A stretch of DNA of 64,000 bases, from assembly GCA_014529385.2 (NCBI GenBank), contig CM043962.1, positions 48,115,598 through 48,179,597 on the forward strand, written 5' to 3'. Shown here in pieces: positions 47,047-57,258 of this stretch (position 1 is its first letter; each line of letters starts with the position of its first letter). The notes below the pieces were generated by a model. That model saw only the letters and a list, made by a program, of their open reading frames with translations. It did not search any database and was not told the origin of the DNA. The DNA is from Adiantum capillus-veneris (Eukaryota > Streptophyta > Polypodiopsida > Polypodiales > Pteridaceae). Made by a program: the position numbers and the translations under genes.

Positions 47047-47408
47047 GACAAGGAGGACAAGAAAGGAAAGAAGCCCATGGCTGGTTTAGTGCCAGATATG
47101 GTGGGCAACAAGCCAAATTCAGATGCAAGTGAGCTTTGCAGAGCATGGGAAAAGGTCAGGGATCAAAGAGTGCTTATTTTCTTTGATCTAGGTGCCAAAG
47201 CCAACTTCATTTCCTAGAATTGGCTTCAAAGTTGGGAATCAGACCTGAAGAGATGGGGTATACAGCAGAGGCAGGTTTGGCATGTCCTGGCCATACAGAG
47301 GCTGTGACACCCATCATTGGAAAATTGCGCCTACATATCCAGTCCTATGTAGATGCTGAAGAATTTTACATCATGCCACTGCACGGATGTGATGTGTTGC
47401 TAGGTATT
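47047..47408 (+). pseudogene. Protease of outer element, 5' part, interrupted
   Basis: In frame with gag it reads GLVPDMVGNKPNSDASELCR, then LIFFDLGAKANFIS, where the aspartic protease motif D(S/T)GA has become DLGA (DPGA in the inner copy). A small deletion follows, with a stop and frameshift near 47217. 47220-47408 then continues to GCDVLLGI, where the inner element is inserted. The sequence resumes at 61119 with PWLFRVHG. Confidence 0.85.
47404..47408. repeat. Left target-site duplication of inner gypsy insertion
   Basis: GTATT here and TTATT at 61114-61118 flank the inner element; four of five bases agree. Confidence 0.7.
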
Positions 47409-48885
47409 TGAAACCGGCCTGTTCAATCCAAAAAGGCGGTAGACTTTACTTCAAACCTTGATTTAGCTTTCACCCATTTAATTTGTTGTCCACTTTACCT
47501 GTACTTTCAAGACACGACAAAGGGGAGAGGGATATAGGCTGCTAGATTGCACCTGTATGAGTAGACCGACACCAGATTGGCCCCTAACTTAGGCGCCCCT
47601 TTCGGTATTTCTTTATTGTTCAAAAGAGGGAATAAACGCTGTGGATCCCTACAAGCTGCCCCGCACAAACTCGGCTGAATTTCCACTGTTCCGGCCTGAT
47701 TTCGGCAGCATAACTGTACTAGGACACTTCACAGTCAGTATTCCCACGCATTGACTGACTTTCCCGACGCATACGGGCACTTTGCAAAACCTGGCGAGAA
47801 TCTGCAGCACGCTGAATTCTCTGTTTTCAGCCCTGAAAATGCGCCAGATCGCCTGTACAGCGGTCCCCTTGCGTCGCCGAACCTCGTGGGGGTATTAGGG
47901 TCCGTTTAGGGTCAAAACCCTAAACCTGCAAAAATACACAGCAGGCTGTAATTTACTGTTTCGGGCTCCGTTTCGCGTGCCGGTCGCATCCGTAGCAAGT
48001 CCTCGAGCTCCCGCACCTGTAGGGCTACTTGCCCTTTGAATCGGACGAGATTTCGAACGTGAAACCTCTCCGAATCACCTCTACCTGCGGGGGATTAGCC
48101 GCTAGCTAATCCAGTACCTGTGCAAGAGGCTCTTGCCTTGGCAATCGCGTATGAACCCACACAACTGTACATTGGTCAATTGTAAAGCCCACTAGAGGGG
48201 CATAACATACTGCCAAAGGGGAGAGAGAGGGAAATGCATAGCGTGCAGGGCATCACTCCTGGCACCGCACTGTGCATAAGAGGGAAAGCAAGCACTCCAT
48301 AGCTCTTAACCTGTGACAAAATCTGAAAATGAGCCTCTCCCAGCTTAAAATTCAGCGCCCCCTTCTCTTGCATGAGGAAAGTGCACCAGAAGGTGCCAGT
48401 TGGCACATTTATAAGCATTTTCGCGTTTCGGGGTTGCCGCCTAAAAATCTCCCAACCGGTTGCCCAGTTGACTTCACGGCAGAGTAAGAAAATGTTCCCT
48501 TTGTCATTCCGGAGGTAATGACGCCAACACATTTTCAGGTCCCAAAATAGCAGTTCCCTAAATTTTAGGAGATGCTGCCATTGTATCTTTCTAGGTCATC
48601 CGACCCTCTTTGTACACTACGGCCACATCCAGAACTGAAATGTAGCCTCTGTAGCAAAGGATTCCAATTTGGCTAGTCAATAACCCCACTTTGGCTAACC
48701 ATAGTCCTTGTCCAATTTTTGTGCTCTCTTGCCCTCAGGCCTGGACTCCCTCTGGACAGTTCCACAGTAGCTATGCAATGCAGGGCGGGCAGATTTCCCG
48801 AGGGGTGTTTCCAAAAAGTGAAAGTAAATAGATAATAAGAAAGAAATCAACAAAAAGAATAGATAGTAGTCACACGCTGGTGACA
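47409..48885 (-). mobile_element. 3' LTR of inner gypsy chromovirus
   Basis: 1477 bp, ends TG...CA, with the conserved motif at 47592-47611. It is nearly identical to the outer 3' LTR (for example CTATGCATTTCC and CACGAGGTTCGGCGACG in element orientation) and clearly different from its own 5' LTR at those positions. Confidence 0.95.
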
Positions 48886-49437
48886 TACCCCCCTCTTGAA
48901 ATCTCAAACGTCCTCGTTTGCATCTATGTCGTACATGCTCACGGTCGACACTGATGTATTCAACACCTGTCGACACATGTACAACACATACATGCTCATT
49001 GTCAACCCTGGTGTGTTCAACACCTCGTCGACACATGTATTGCCTGCGTGTGAACCCTGTCCCAATGACATAGTGGTAGCTTCGCACTCTGCCATTGCTT
49101 TGAGTCACTAACTTTCCAATGACAAAATGGTAGCTGCACATTTTGCCACTGTCTTATAGTACACGTTGGATCCCGTAACACTTTCGAGCATACCCAAACC
49201 GACAGTTTAAGAATGCAGTTACACATGTACTCTTTAATAGAAGCAATTACTGTATCCTTGACAAACTGACAAGAAATACTCAGTTCTATAGCACTAACCA
49301 AACTTTTGGACATTCCATAAGAGCAATTGCCAAACTGACAATCTGTACAGCTCTAACATTCATGTAACAGGTATTTCATTTGAGCTCATTTCTTTCAGAA
49401 GCCATTGTCACACTGACAATCCATGTAGCTTTGAAAC
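48886..49437 (-). mobile_element. 3' untranslated region and polypurine tract, inner element
   Basis: TTTCAAGAGGGGGGTA abuts the LTR. The rest has no conserved coding domain but contains two ~60-bp repeats with GTGTCGAC...GTGTTGAA...GAGCATGTA. It is essentially identical to 62430-62981 of the outer copy. Confidence 0.8.
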
Positions 49438-50975
49438 TCAAGGGGTGAAGGTAAGTTGCAAACCGAAGGCTTCAAGGTAAAGTGATAACACAGTTGGTGA
49501 CTCTGCAAGTTCACCTTCTTCCATCCACTTAGCATCCATTGGTGGATAGTTTCTGAACTTTACCAAGTAACGCCTAGCAACCTTGCCTTTCACTTTCCTT
49601 TCTTTGTGTGCCAAAATCTGTTCAGGGACCAAGATCTCGTCAAGTTCCTCGACTTCCGGCTGATCTTCAACTGGCATATCTCCTGGCACATTGCCCACAT
49701 AGGGTCTGAGAATACTCACATGAAACGCATTGTGAATCTTCAAAGTGTCAAGCAATTTCAGCCTATATGCAACATCACTGATTATGTCGCATAATTGAAA
49801 AGGCCCATAGTAACGCATGCTGAGCTCTGGAAACAGTCTTTCCTTGCCCTTCATCTTCTTTAACCTTGCCTTTTCAAAGCGCAGAAGCACCCAATCACCC
49901 AGTGAATATACCACTTCACGACGGTGACGATCAGCTGCTTTCTTTTGCTTTGCCTGAGTCTTCTCTAAGGCCACTTTGACCTTCTTGTATATTTCATCCA
50001 TGTCCTGAACATACTTATCTGCTTCAAATATCTTGTCCTTTGTGTGCAGTATGGGAGGGACTTTCTTGCCACCTTCAACTATCTCAAAAGGTGCCTTGCC
50101 AGTTGATGAATGCACTGTATTATTGTATGCATACTCCACCAATGGCAAATACTGCTCCCACTTTCCTTTATGCTCTTACACATAACACTTCAGCAGATCT
50201 AGGACAGTAGAATTTGCCTCTTCTGATTGCCCATCTGTTTGAGGATGAAATGACGAAGAGAATTTGAGCGTTGTGCCTATATTCTCAAACAAGCCTCTCC
50301 AGAACAAACTTGTCATTCGTAGATCACGGTCGCTAACAATCGACTGTGGCATGCCATGAAACTTGAAAATATTGCTCATAAACAAGCGTGCCATCTGATC
50401 TGGCTTTATCTTCTTCCTGACAGGAATAAAATGAGCCTGTTTGCTGAATCTGCAAATAATGGTCCAAATACCATCGTTTCTTGTCTGCGTTCTCGGAAGA
50501 TCAAAGGTAAAATCCATAGCAATACTTTCCCATGGTTTATCTGGAATAGGTAGTGGTTGCAATAACCCTGGTGCCTTTTGCCTGTCAAACTTGACCTTTT
50601 GGCAAATTAGGCATTCTCGCACAAAGGCATCTACATCCCTTCTCAATGTATGCCAATAGAAGAATGTCTCAACCGCTCTAACTGTAGCATCCATACCACG
50701 ATGCCCTGCATACGGTGGGACATGACTCTCTTCCATAAGTTTGCGTCGCAATGGCTTTGTGACACACAATCTGCCATGCATCATCATGAACCCGTCTTTA
50801 AGAATATAGTGTTCATGATGTTGTCCATCCATTAGCTGCTCGAAGACCCTTGCAAAATCTTCATCATTTGCATATTGTTCCCTCATATCATCAAGCTCAT
50901 GATGATAAGGAATTGACACAGCTGAAATTTGTGGCTTCCTTGACAATGCATCAGCCACAACGTTATTCTTGCCTT
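49438..50975 (-). pseudogene. Integrase and chromodomain of inner gypsy
   Basis: The minus strand reads an RNase H tether (NNVVADALSRKPQ), an integrase zinc region (HVPPYAGHRGMDATVRAVET, CLICQKVKFDRQ), a core with PWESIAMDFTFDLPRTQTRN, IVSDRD and FHPQTDGQSE (the DDE residues), then a shared TAA near 50176. After that comes LPLVEYAYNNTVHSSTGKAP, KIHNAFHVSILRPYVG and a C-terminal chromodomain-like module, RRYLVKFRNYPPMDAKW, which in chromoviruses targets integration to modified chromatin. The stop is the only break in this half. It is the same frame as gag-protease-RT, so the element used one polyprotein. The copia element separates it from its reverse transcriptase. Confidence 0.92.
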
Positions 50976-50980
50976 CCACA
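50976..50980. repeat. Left target-site duplication of copia element (CCACA)
   Basis: CCACA here and at 56001-56005, exact. Removing the copia element restores the inner gypsy RNase H reading frame. Confidence 0.95.
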
Positions 50981-51266
50981 TGTTAGGGAATAAAGGCCTA
51001 AGTGCCTTGTACTTATAACTTATAAGTTAAAAAGACTTATAAGTGAGGGGGCCCAAGTGTGAATGGCCCCCTAGTCACTTACTCATATACTCAAATGTGA
51101 AGCCCAAAAGAAATATAGCGTGGCTTTTCCCAAAAATTCAACGAGCTCTCTCTCTCTCTCTCTCACGTTCTTCTCTGCGTGAGCTTCTTCTGCGCCACCC
51201 TCCTCTTCTCCTTCACTCTCATTGCATAGGATAACAAGTGGGCTCTCTCTCCTGCTCCGCCACACA
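50981..51266 (+). mobile_element. 5' LTR of Ty1/copia element
   Basis: TGTTAGGGAATAAAGG to GCCACACA, 286 bp. It includes a (TC)n tract and a 15-bp excess over the 3' LTR, mostly from a duplicated ACTTATA block at about 51010-51027. Confidence 0.95.
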
Positions 51267-51280
51267 TGGTATCAGAGCTT
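51267..51280 (+). promoter_or_regulatory. Primer-binding site of copia element
   Basis: TGGTATCAGAGCTT, the initiator-Met tRNA type, directly after the LTR. Confidence 0.92.
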
Positions 51281-51782
51281 TAGGGTTTCCAAGAGAGCCA
51301 TTTTCGCAACACAGATCAGAATTCTGTTCTTGCTCGCTGCGGGAAGGATATTCAACCGTTTTCGATCAACTCTGTCGCGAAGGGATCCTCTCACCGTGTA
51401 GAATCGACCTCCGGTGACAGTTTCCCCAAAATTAGGGTTTGAAAAACTGGCGAACAGCAGCCTATTTCTGCTGAAATTGACCAATTTCGGGGTCAATTTG
51501 ATGCAATTTCATTAGGGCAAGTCTCACAGGTCAATCTTACAGGTGTTTACAGGTCTGATTTTTGTCCTAAAACAGGGAATTTCAGCATGCAAATGATGTA
51601 TACACCTTGTGGAAACCTTTGGTAAGGGTTTGGCAGTGAATGAACGCGGTTTTGGGGTGATTTCGCGTAAAACCTTTTGGTAAGGGTTTTTCTGTAACAG
51701 CAAGCTGTTTTTTGCCCGATTGCATACATTTGGGCGTGTTTAGGTCGGCAAAACAGGGTTTAAGTGTTTGCAATCACTCAGA

Positions 51783-52640
51783 ATGGCTTCTAGCAGTGAA
51801 AGTGGCAATTTGTTGCACATTCGCAAGCTTGAAGGCGCCCATAACTTTGCTATATGGAAGAAGCAATGTTATAATGTGATGTTGCAGAAGAAACAGGCGA
51901 AACCTATTAAATTACAGGGTGTGAAACCGGTTGATATGGAGGTTGAAGAATGGGAAGAAGTGGACGAGTTGGCTCGTTCCACGATCATGCTTTCGGTGTC
52001 TGACAATTTACTCTTCAATGTAGAGAATGAGCAGACAGCATGGGGCATGTGGAAGCGTTTAGACGAGTTGTATGCACAGCAGAGTGCTGCCAGTAAAGTG
52101 TATTGGCTTAAGAAGCTTATGGATCTCCGCATGAAGGAGGGCACGCACATGTCGGTGCCCCTCAATGAATTCAATTCTATTTTCAGTCAACTGACAGAGC
52201 TGAAATTCACGATTGATGAGGAGTTCAAAGCTACTTTTCTGCTATGCACATTGCCCTAGAGTTGGGATGTATTCCGGACAGCTCTTAGTAACTCAAGTGC
52301 GTCACTTAAGTATGCAGATGTAGAGAGTTCTCTCTTGATGGAAGAGATCAACAGGAAGAACACCACAGGTGGGTCTTCTAATGCATTGCACTTGAGAGGC
52401 AGGTCTCAACAGAGGGAGAAATCTGACAGTAAGGACAGGGCACGCAGCAAATCTCGTAGGAAAGATGTTGTGTGTCATCATTGTGGAAAGAAAGGGCATT
52501 ATAAACGGGAATGCTATGAGTGGAAGAAAGAGAAGAACAAGGGTGCTGAAACTGATGCAAAGGACAAGGGAAATGGCAAGAAGAGCACTGTGACATTGCA
52601 GGTATTGGCAGTGTCCAGTTTTCCTTTGCTGATGGTATGA
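51783..52640 (+). pseudogene. Copia gag
   Basis: ATG at 51783 (MASSSESGNLLHIRKLEGAH, then NFAIWKKQ). The copia gag core runs to a TAG at 52257, then stays in frame through SLLMEEINRK to the zinc knuckle CHHCGKKGHYKREC (about 52481-52522) and a Lys-rich tail. The frame ends at 52638. It would form the capsid of the particle. The in-frame TAG truncates it before the zinc knuckle. Confidence 0.9.
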
Positions 52641-53908
52641 CTTTTGTTTTGTACAAAGTGCGTCATGTGCCACAACTCAAGAAGAGTTTGATTAGTACAG
52701 GGCAGCTAGATGATGCAGGCTATCACACCACTTTTGGTGATAGCAAGTGGAAAATTTGTAAAGGGGTCCGGATTGTAGCCAAGGGTTGTAAATCGGACAA
52801 TTTGTATCCTTTGCATGTATCTAGTGTGCGTGACCATGTTGTCGCCGTAACCGAGCAGCCAAGTGTCTCTTTGTGGCATGGCCGATTGGGACATATGAGT
52901 AAAAGAGGAATGGAAACTCTATCTTGTTGTGGTTATTTGCCGTGTTAAAGATATGCTGATTTTTCTCATTGTGAGCACTGTATTTATGGTAAGCACAGTC
53001 AAACACCGCACAAAAGGTCACTTTCTTTGAAGTCTGACAGGTTAGACTTAGTGCATTCCGATGTATGTGAAATGCCACAGTTGTCCTTAGGGGGAAAGAA
53101 ATATTTTGTCTCGTTTATCGATGATGCTACACGTAAGGTGTGGGTGTATCCAATACGTGCTAAAAGCGAAGTTTTGGATACTTTCAAGAAGTTTCTTGCG
53201 TTTGTTGAGAATCAAACTGACAAGAAGCTTAGGTCTTTGCGCTTAGACAATGGGGGGGAGTATGTATCAAAAGCATTTATTGACTTTTGTGCTACTAAAG
53301 GTATTAAAAGAGAGCTCACGGCTCCTTTTAATCCCTCTCAGAATGGAGTTGCAGAGAGGTTGAACCGGACTATCCAAGAGAAAGTTCGGAGTATGCTGTC
53401 ACATGCTGCATTACCTCATGGTTTTTGGGCAGAAGCTGTGCAAACAGCTATTCACTTGATTAATCGCTCACCTAGCAAGGCTTTGGGTGGAAAGGTGCCT
53501 GAGGAGGTGTGGTCTGGCAAGCCACCCTCATATGCACATTTAAGAGTGTTTGGTTGTGAGGCCTATGTTCACATCCGGAGTGAACTGCGCACCAAACTAG
53601 AACCAAAGTCTCATAAATGCATTTTCCTAGGATATGGTGAGGATGGTGAAATGGGGTATAGATTATGGGATCCCGCATTACGGAAAATCATACGCAGCAA
53701 TGATGTCATCTTCAATGAGAATTGCATGCACAAACAGCCCACAAAGGTCGAGGAAGTGCGTCGGGTTGTTTTTCGTGAAGATGTTACATATGGACAGCCA
53801 AGAAGGCCCAATGTTCAGCAGCCTTTACATGCTGAAAATGGTGCTGAAAATCAGCCATTAGCTGCTGAAAATCAGCCTCAACAAGTTGCCATTGAGCACC
53901 ACAGGTAG
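52590..53908 (+). pseudogene. Copia protease remnant and integrase
   Basis: A different frame from gag begins at about 52590 with GSVQFSFADGMTFVLYKVRH, the C-terminal part of copia protease. The usual D(S/T)GAS active-site segment that should precede it is absent: gag's Lys-rich tail is followed almost at once by this part, so a deletion removed the catalytic core. Integrase follows, with the zinc-binding HGRLGHMS...CEHCIYGK (a stop at 52946 lies between), core DLVHSDVCEM, SFIDDATRKVWVYP, RLDNGGEY and NGVAERLNRT (the DDE triad), and a GCEAYVHI C-terminal part. It ends at 53908 with a frameshift. Confidence 0.9.
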
Positions 53909-53946
53909 GGGAACAGGTTGATGCTCCTAGACCGCCCGTTGTTGCG

Positions 53947-55650
53947 ATGCAACCGGCTGAACAGCCTGCTGTTTTTGATGGTTTACAGGCTGAAAATCCA
54001 CCTGTTATGGATCATTGGGTGCGTAGGTCTACTCGGGTGACAAGGCCCCCCGATAGATATGAACCGTCTTTGGACTATGTCATGCTTACTGATTGTGGTG
54101 AGCCGTCTTGCTATAAAGAGGCTATGCAACGGGAAGACAGTAAGAAATGGTTTAAAGCAATGGTTTCGGAAATGCAGTCTTTGGAGAAAAACCATACATG
54201 GGACTTGGTTGATTTGCCTAAAGGGCATAAGGCTCTACCATGTAAATGGGTTTACAAGACCAAGGTCACATCTGATGCTTCTGCTAAGTACAAGGCACGT
54301 TTGGTTGCTAAAGGGTACAAGCAAAAGCATGGTGTGGATTTTGATGAGATTTTTTCTCCTGTTGTAAAGCTTGCCACATTACGTCTTGTTTTAGGCCTGG
54401 TTGCTTCTGAAGATATGGAGTTAAAGCAAATGGATGTCAAAACAGCGTTTTTGCATGGCGATTTGCTTGAGATGATCTATATGATGCAGCCAGAAGGTTT
54501 TGTGTCAAAGGGGCAAGAGAAGAAAGTATGTAGACTCTTGAAGAGCTTGTATGGTTTGAAACAGTCTCCCCGTGCATGGTATCACAAGTTTGATACATTC
54601 ATGAGGTCTCAAGGATACAAAAGAAGTAATTCTGATCACTGTTTGTATATCAAAACGGCAAGTGATGGATCTCTTCTATTGCTGATTTTGTATGTTGATG
54701 ACATGCTTATTGCGGGTAACAATGTTACGGAGTTGGATGCACTACAGCAAAGCTTAAAGAATCGCTTTGACATGAAGGATCTTGGTAATGCTAATCATAT
54801 TTTGGGCATGCTTATCTCTCAAGATAGACTCAACAGGCGTCTGTATCTATCTCAACGAGATTATGTTAATAAGGTGCTACATCGTTTTCATATGGATGGG
54901 GGAAAGGCACTTGGTACTCCGCTGCCACCATATGTAAAACTGACTGCACATGACTGCCCAAACACAGATGATATGCGGGCTGAAATGGCCAAGATTCCTT
55001 ATGCATCAGCCGTCGGCAGTTTGATGTATGCTATGGTTGCTACACGTCCGGACATTGCATTTGCGGTGGGAGTGGTAAGCAGGTACATGAGCAATCCTGG
55101 CAAAAAGCATTGGGAAGCAGTGAAGTGTATCTTGAGATACTTGAAAGGCACTAAAGACTTGTGCATTTGTTTTGGGAAGAGTGAGACATCTGTGCATGGC
55201 TTTACAGATGCAGATTTTGCTGGACATCCAGATTGCAGGAAGTCTACCTCTGGATATGTGTTTACATTCACAGGAGGTGCAGTTTCTTGGATTTCTAGAC
55301 TGCAAAAATGTGTTGCTTTGTCTACCACTGAGGCTGAGTATGTGGCTGCCACTGAGGCATGCAAAGAAGCTTTGTGGCTCATGCGTTTGGTAGAAGAGCT
55401 TGGCATTAAGTCACCGGTTCCTGTGCTACACTGTGATAGTCAAAGTGCTATTATGCTTGCAAGGAATCCTGTTTTTCATGCCAAGACAAAGCACATAGAG
55501 GTGAAGTATCATTTTATCAGGAGTGTGCTTGATGACAAGAGCATTACACTTGTCAAGGTGCACACAGATGACAATCCTGCAGATCTTTTGACCAAGAGTC
55601 TTCCAGCAGAGCGGTTTGCATATTGCCGTCAGATGATGGGTGTTGGATGA
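53947..55650 (+). CDS. Copia reverse transcriptase-RNase H
   Basis: 567 codons open, shifted in frame relative to integrase (frameshift near 53905). Landmarks: VDFDEIFSPVVKLATLRLVL, MDVKTAFLHGDL (first catalytic Asp), KSLYGLKQSPRAWYHKF, LILYVDDMLIAGNN (YVDD catalytic pair), KYHFIRSVLDDK and LTKSLPAERF. RNase H has GFTDADFAGHPDCRKSTSGY, STTEAEYVA and HCDSQSAIMLARNPV. The domain set is complete and undamaged, and the copia gene order is integrase before reverse transcriptase. It stops 80 bp before the 3' LTR. Confidence 0.95.
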   Translation: MQPAEQPAVFDGLQAENPPVMDHWVRRSTRVTRPPDRYEPSLDYVMLTDCGEPSCYKEAMQREDSKKWFKAMVSEMQSLEKNHTWDLVDLPKGHKALPCKWVYKTKVTSDASAKYKARLVAKGYKQKHGVDFDEIFSPVVKLATLRLVLGLVASEDMELKQMDVKTAFLHGDLLEMIYMMQPEGFVSKGQEKKVCRLLKSLYGLKQSPRAWYHKFDTFMRSQGYKRSNSDHCLYIKTASDGSLLLLILYVDDMLIAGNNVTELDALQQSLKNRFDMKDLGNANHILGMLISQDRLNRRLYLSQRDYVNKVLHRFHMDGGKALGTPLPPYVKLTAHDCPNTDDMRAEMAKIPYASAVGSLMYAMVATRPDIAFAVGVVSRYMSNPGKKHWEAVKCILRYLKGTKDLCICFGKSETSVHGFTDADFAGHPDCRKSTSGYVFTFTGGAVSWISRLQKCVALSTTEAEYVAATEACKEALWLMRLVEELGIKSPVPVLHCDSQSAIMLARNPVFHAKTKHIEVKYHFIRSVLDDKSITLVKVHTDDNPADLLTKSLPAERFAYCRQMMGVG

Positions 55651-55717
55651 GTAAGTGCATGATCAGCTGTTGTATCATAGTTAGCTGATTCTTTGATCTC
55701 CCAAGGTACATTGCCTT

Positions 55718-55729
55718 TAGGTGGGAGGT
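55718..55729 (+). promoter_or_regulatory. Polypurine tract of copia element
   Basis: TAGGTGGGAGGT directly before the LTR start TGTTAGGG at 55730. Confidence 0.85.
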
Positions 55730-56000
55730 TGTTAGGGAATAAAGGCCTAAGTGCCTTGTACTTATAAGTTAAAAAGACTTATAAGTGAGGGGGCCCAAGT
55801 GTAAATGGCCCCCTAGTCACTTACTCATATACTCAAATGTGAAGCCCAAAAGAAATATAGCGTGGCTTTTCCCAAAAATTCAACGAGCTCTCTCTCTCTC
55901 TCACGTTTTCCCTGCGCAAGCTTCTTGTGCGCCACTCTCCCTTCTCCTTCACTCTCATTGCATAGAACAGCAAGTGGGCTCTCTCTCCTTCTCCCCCACA
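55730..56000 (+). mobile_element. 3' LTR of copia element
   Basis: 271 bp, matches 50981-51266 with scattered substitutions and indels, mostly after the TC tract. By eye the divergence is of the order of several percent or more, so the insertion is not very recent. Confidence 0.95.
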
Positions 56001-56005
56001 CCACA
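56001..56005. repeat. Right target-site duplication of copia element (CCACA)
   Basis: Exact match to 50976-50980. Confidence 0.95.
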
Positions 56006-57258
56006 TGCACAATCTGAAAATGGAACATGGACAAAATATTTGCCCATCGCATATGCTTCTCAGATAACTTTGTCTGTGTCAGGAAGTATCGCAAGGTCTG
56101 ATGGTCCGTTTGGACAACGAAATCTGCACCTAGCAGGTAGTGTTTCAAACTTAAGAGCGCATGAATCACAACCAGTAACTCTTTCTTATAGACCTGCATG
56201 GTCATCTCTGGCCCTTGCAAAATTTTGCTCTCATAGGCTACTACCTTGCCATCTTGCATTAGCACTGCACCAATGCTACTACCACAGGCATCACACTGGA
56301 CCACAAATGACTTCCTAAGATCTGGCAACACAATGACTGGATCTGAAGTCATCTTTTCCTTTAAGAGATTAAAAGCTGAAATCTCTTTCTGTGTCCATCT
56401 AAAGGTGACTGCCTTCTTTTGAAGAGCATGTAAAGGTGAAGCAATCTCAACGAAATTTCGGATAAACCGTCTGTAATAGGAGCATAGTCCCAAGAAACTT
56501 CGGACATCGTGCACCATCCTCAAATTTGGCCATGACTTGATCGCTTCAACTTTTGCAGGATCCATTTTGACACCATCCTTTGAGACAATGTGTCCCAGAA
56601 AGTGAATCTCTTCCAGAAAAAAATCACTTTTCTTTGCATTGATGAGATACCTATGACTGCGTAGCTCTTCGAACACAATGGCCAAATGATGCCTATGCTC
56701 CTCTTCATTCTTTGAGTAGACTATCATGTCATCAAAGAATGTACCAACAAACTGCTGGTGTGGATGGAAAATTCTGTCCATCATCCTATTGAACGTAGCA
56801 GGAGCATTTGTGAGACCAAAGGGCATCACTAAAAATTCGTAAAGGCCAAAGGTCGTTCTAAAAGCAGTCTTGTGCACATCCTCTGATCTAATGCGGATCT
56901 GATGGTACCCACTCTTTAGATCTATCCTGCTAAACATAGCTGCTCCTTCTAATTTGTCCATAATATCATCAATTCTAGGTATAGGGAACCTATTCTTGAT
57001 GGTACTTTTGTTCAGTGCACGATAGTGTATGCACATACGCCATGAGCCATCCTTCTTCTGCACCAACAACACTGGAGAACAGAATGGAGATGAACTGGGC
57101 TGAATCAGCCCCTTTTCTAACAGCTCCTGTACTTGGCCCATTATATCTTTCTGTTGAGCCGCACTAACCCGGTACGGAGGCTTATTTGGTGGGCTACTGC
57201 CTGACACCAAATCTATCGCATGGTCCTCGGGTCTCTCTGGCGGTAATTGAGACGGTAA
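56006..57258 (-). pseudogene. Reverse transcriptase and RNase H of inner gypsy
   Basis: On the minus strand: [70 protein letters not shown], then FFDDMIVYSKNEEE (catalytic pair DD). Next come HFLGHIVSKDGVKMDPAKVE and LGLCSYYRRFIRNFVEI. RNase H follows with VVQCDACGSSIGAVLMQDGK and FVVQTDHQTLRYFL, breaking off at FQIVHV where the copia element sits. It continues at 50975. A stop at 57259 just upstream separates it from protease; the outer copy reads Ser there. The enzyme domain itself looks intact. Confidence 0.95.

Noticed and set aside
48695-49141. 148-codon frame conserved exactly at 62726-63172
   Set aside because: The conservation reflects near identity of the two gypsy copies. It spans the UTR-polypurine-LTR junction, which would be odd for a gene.
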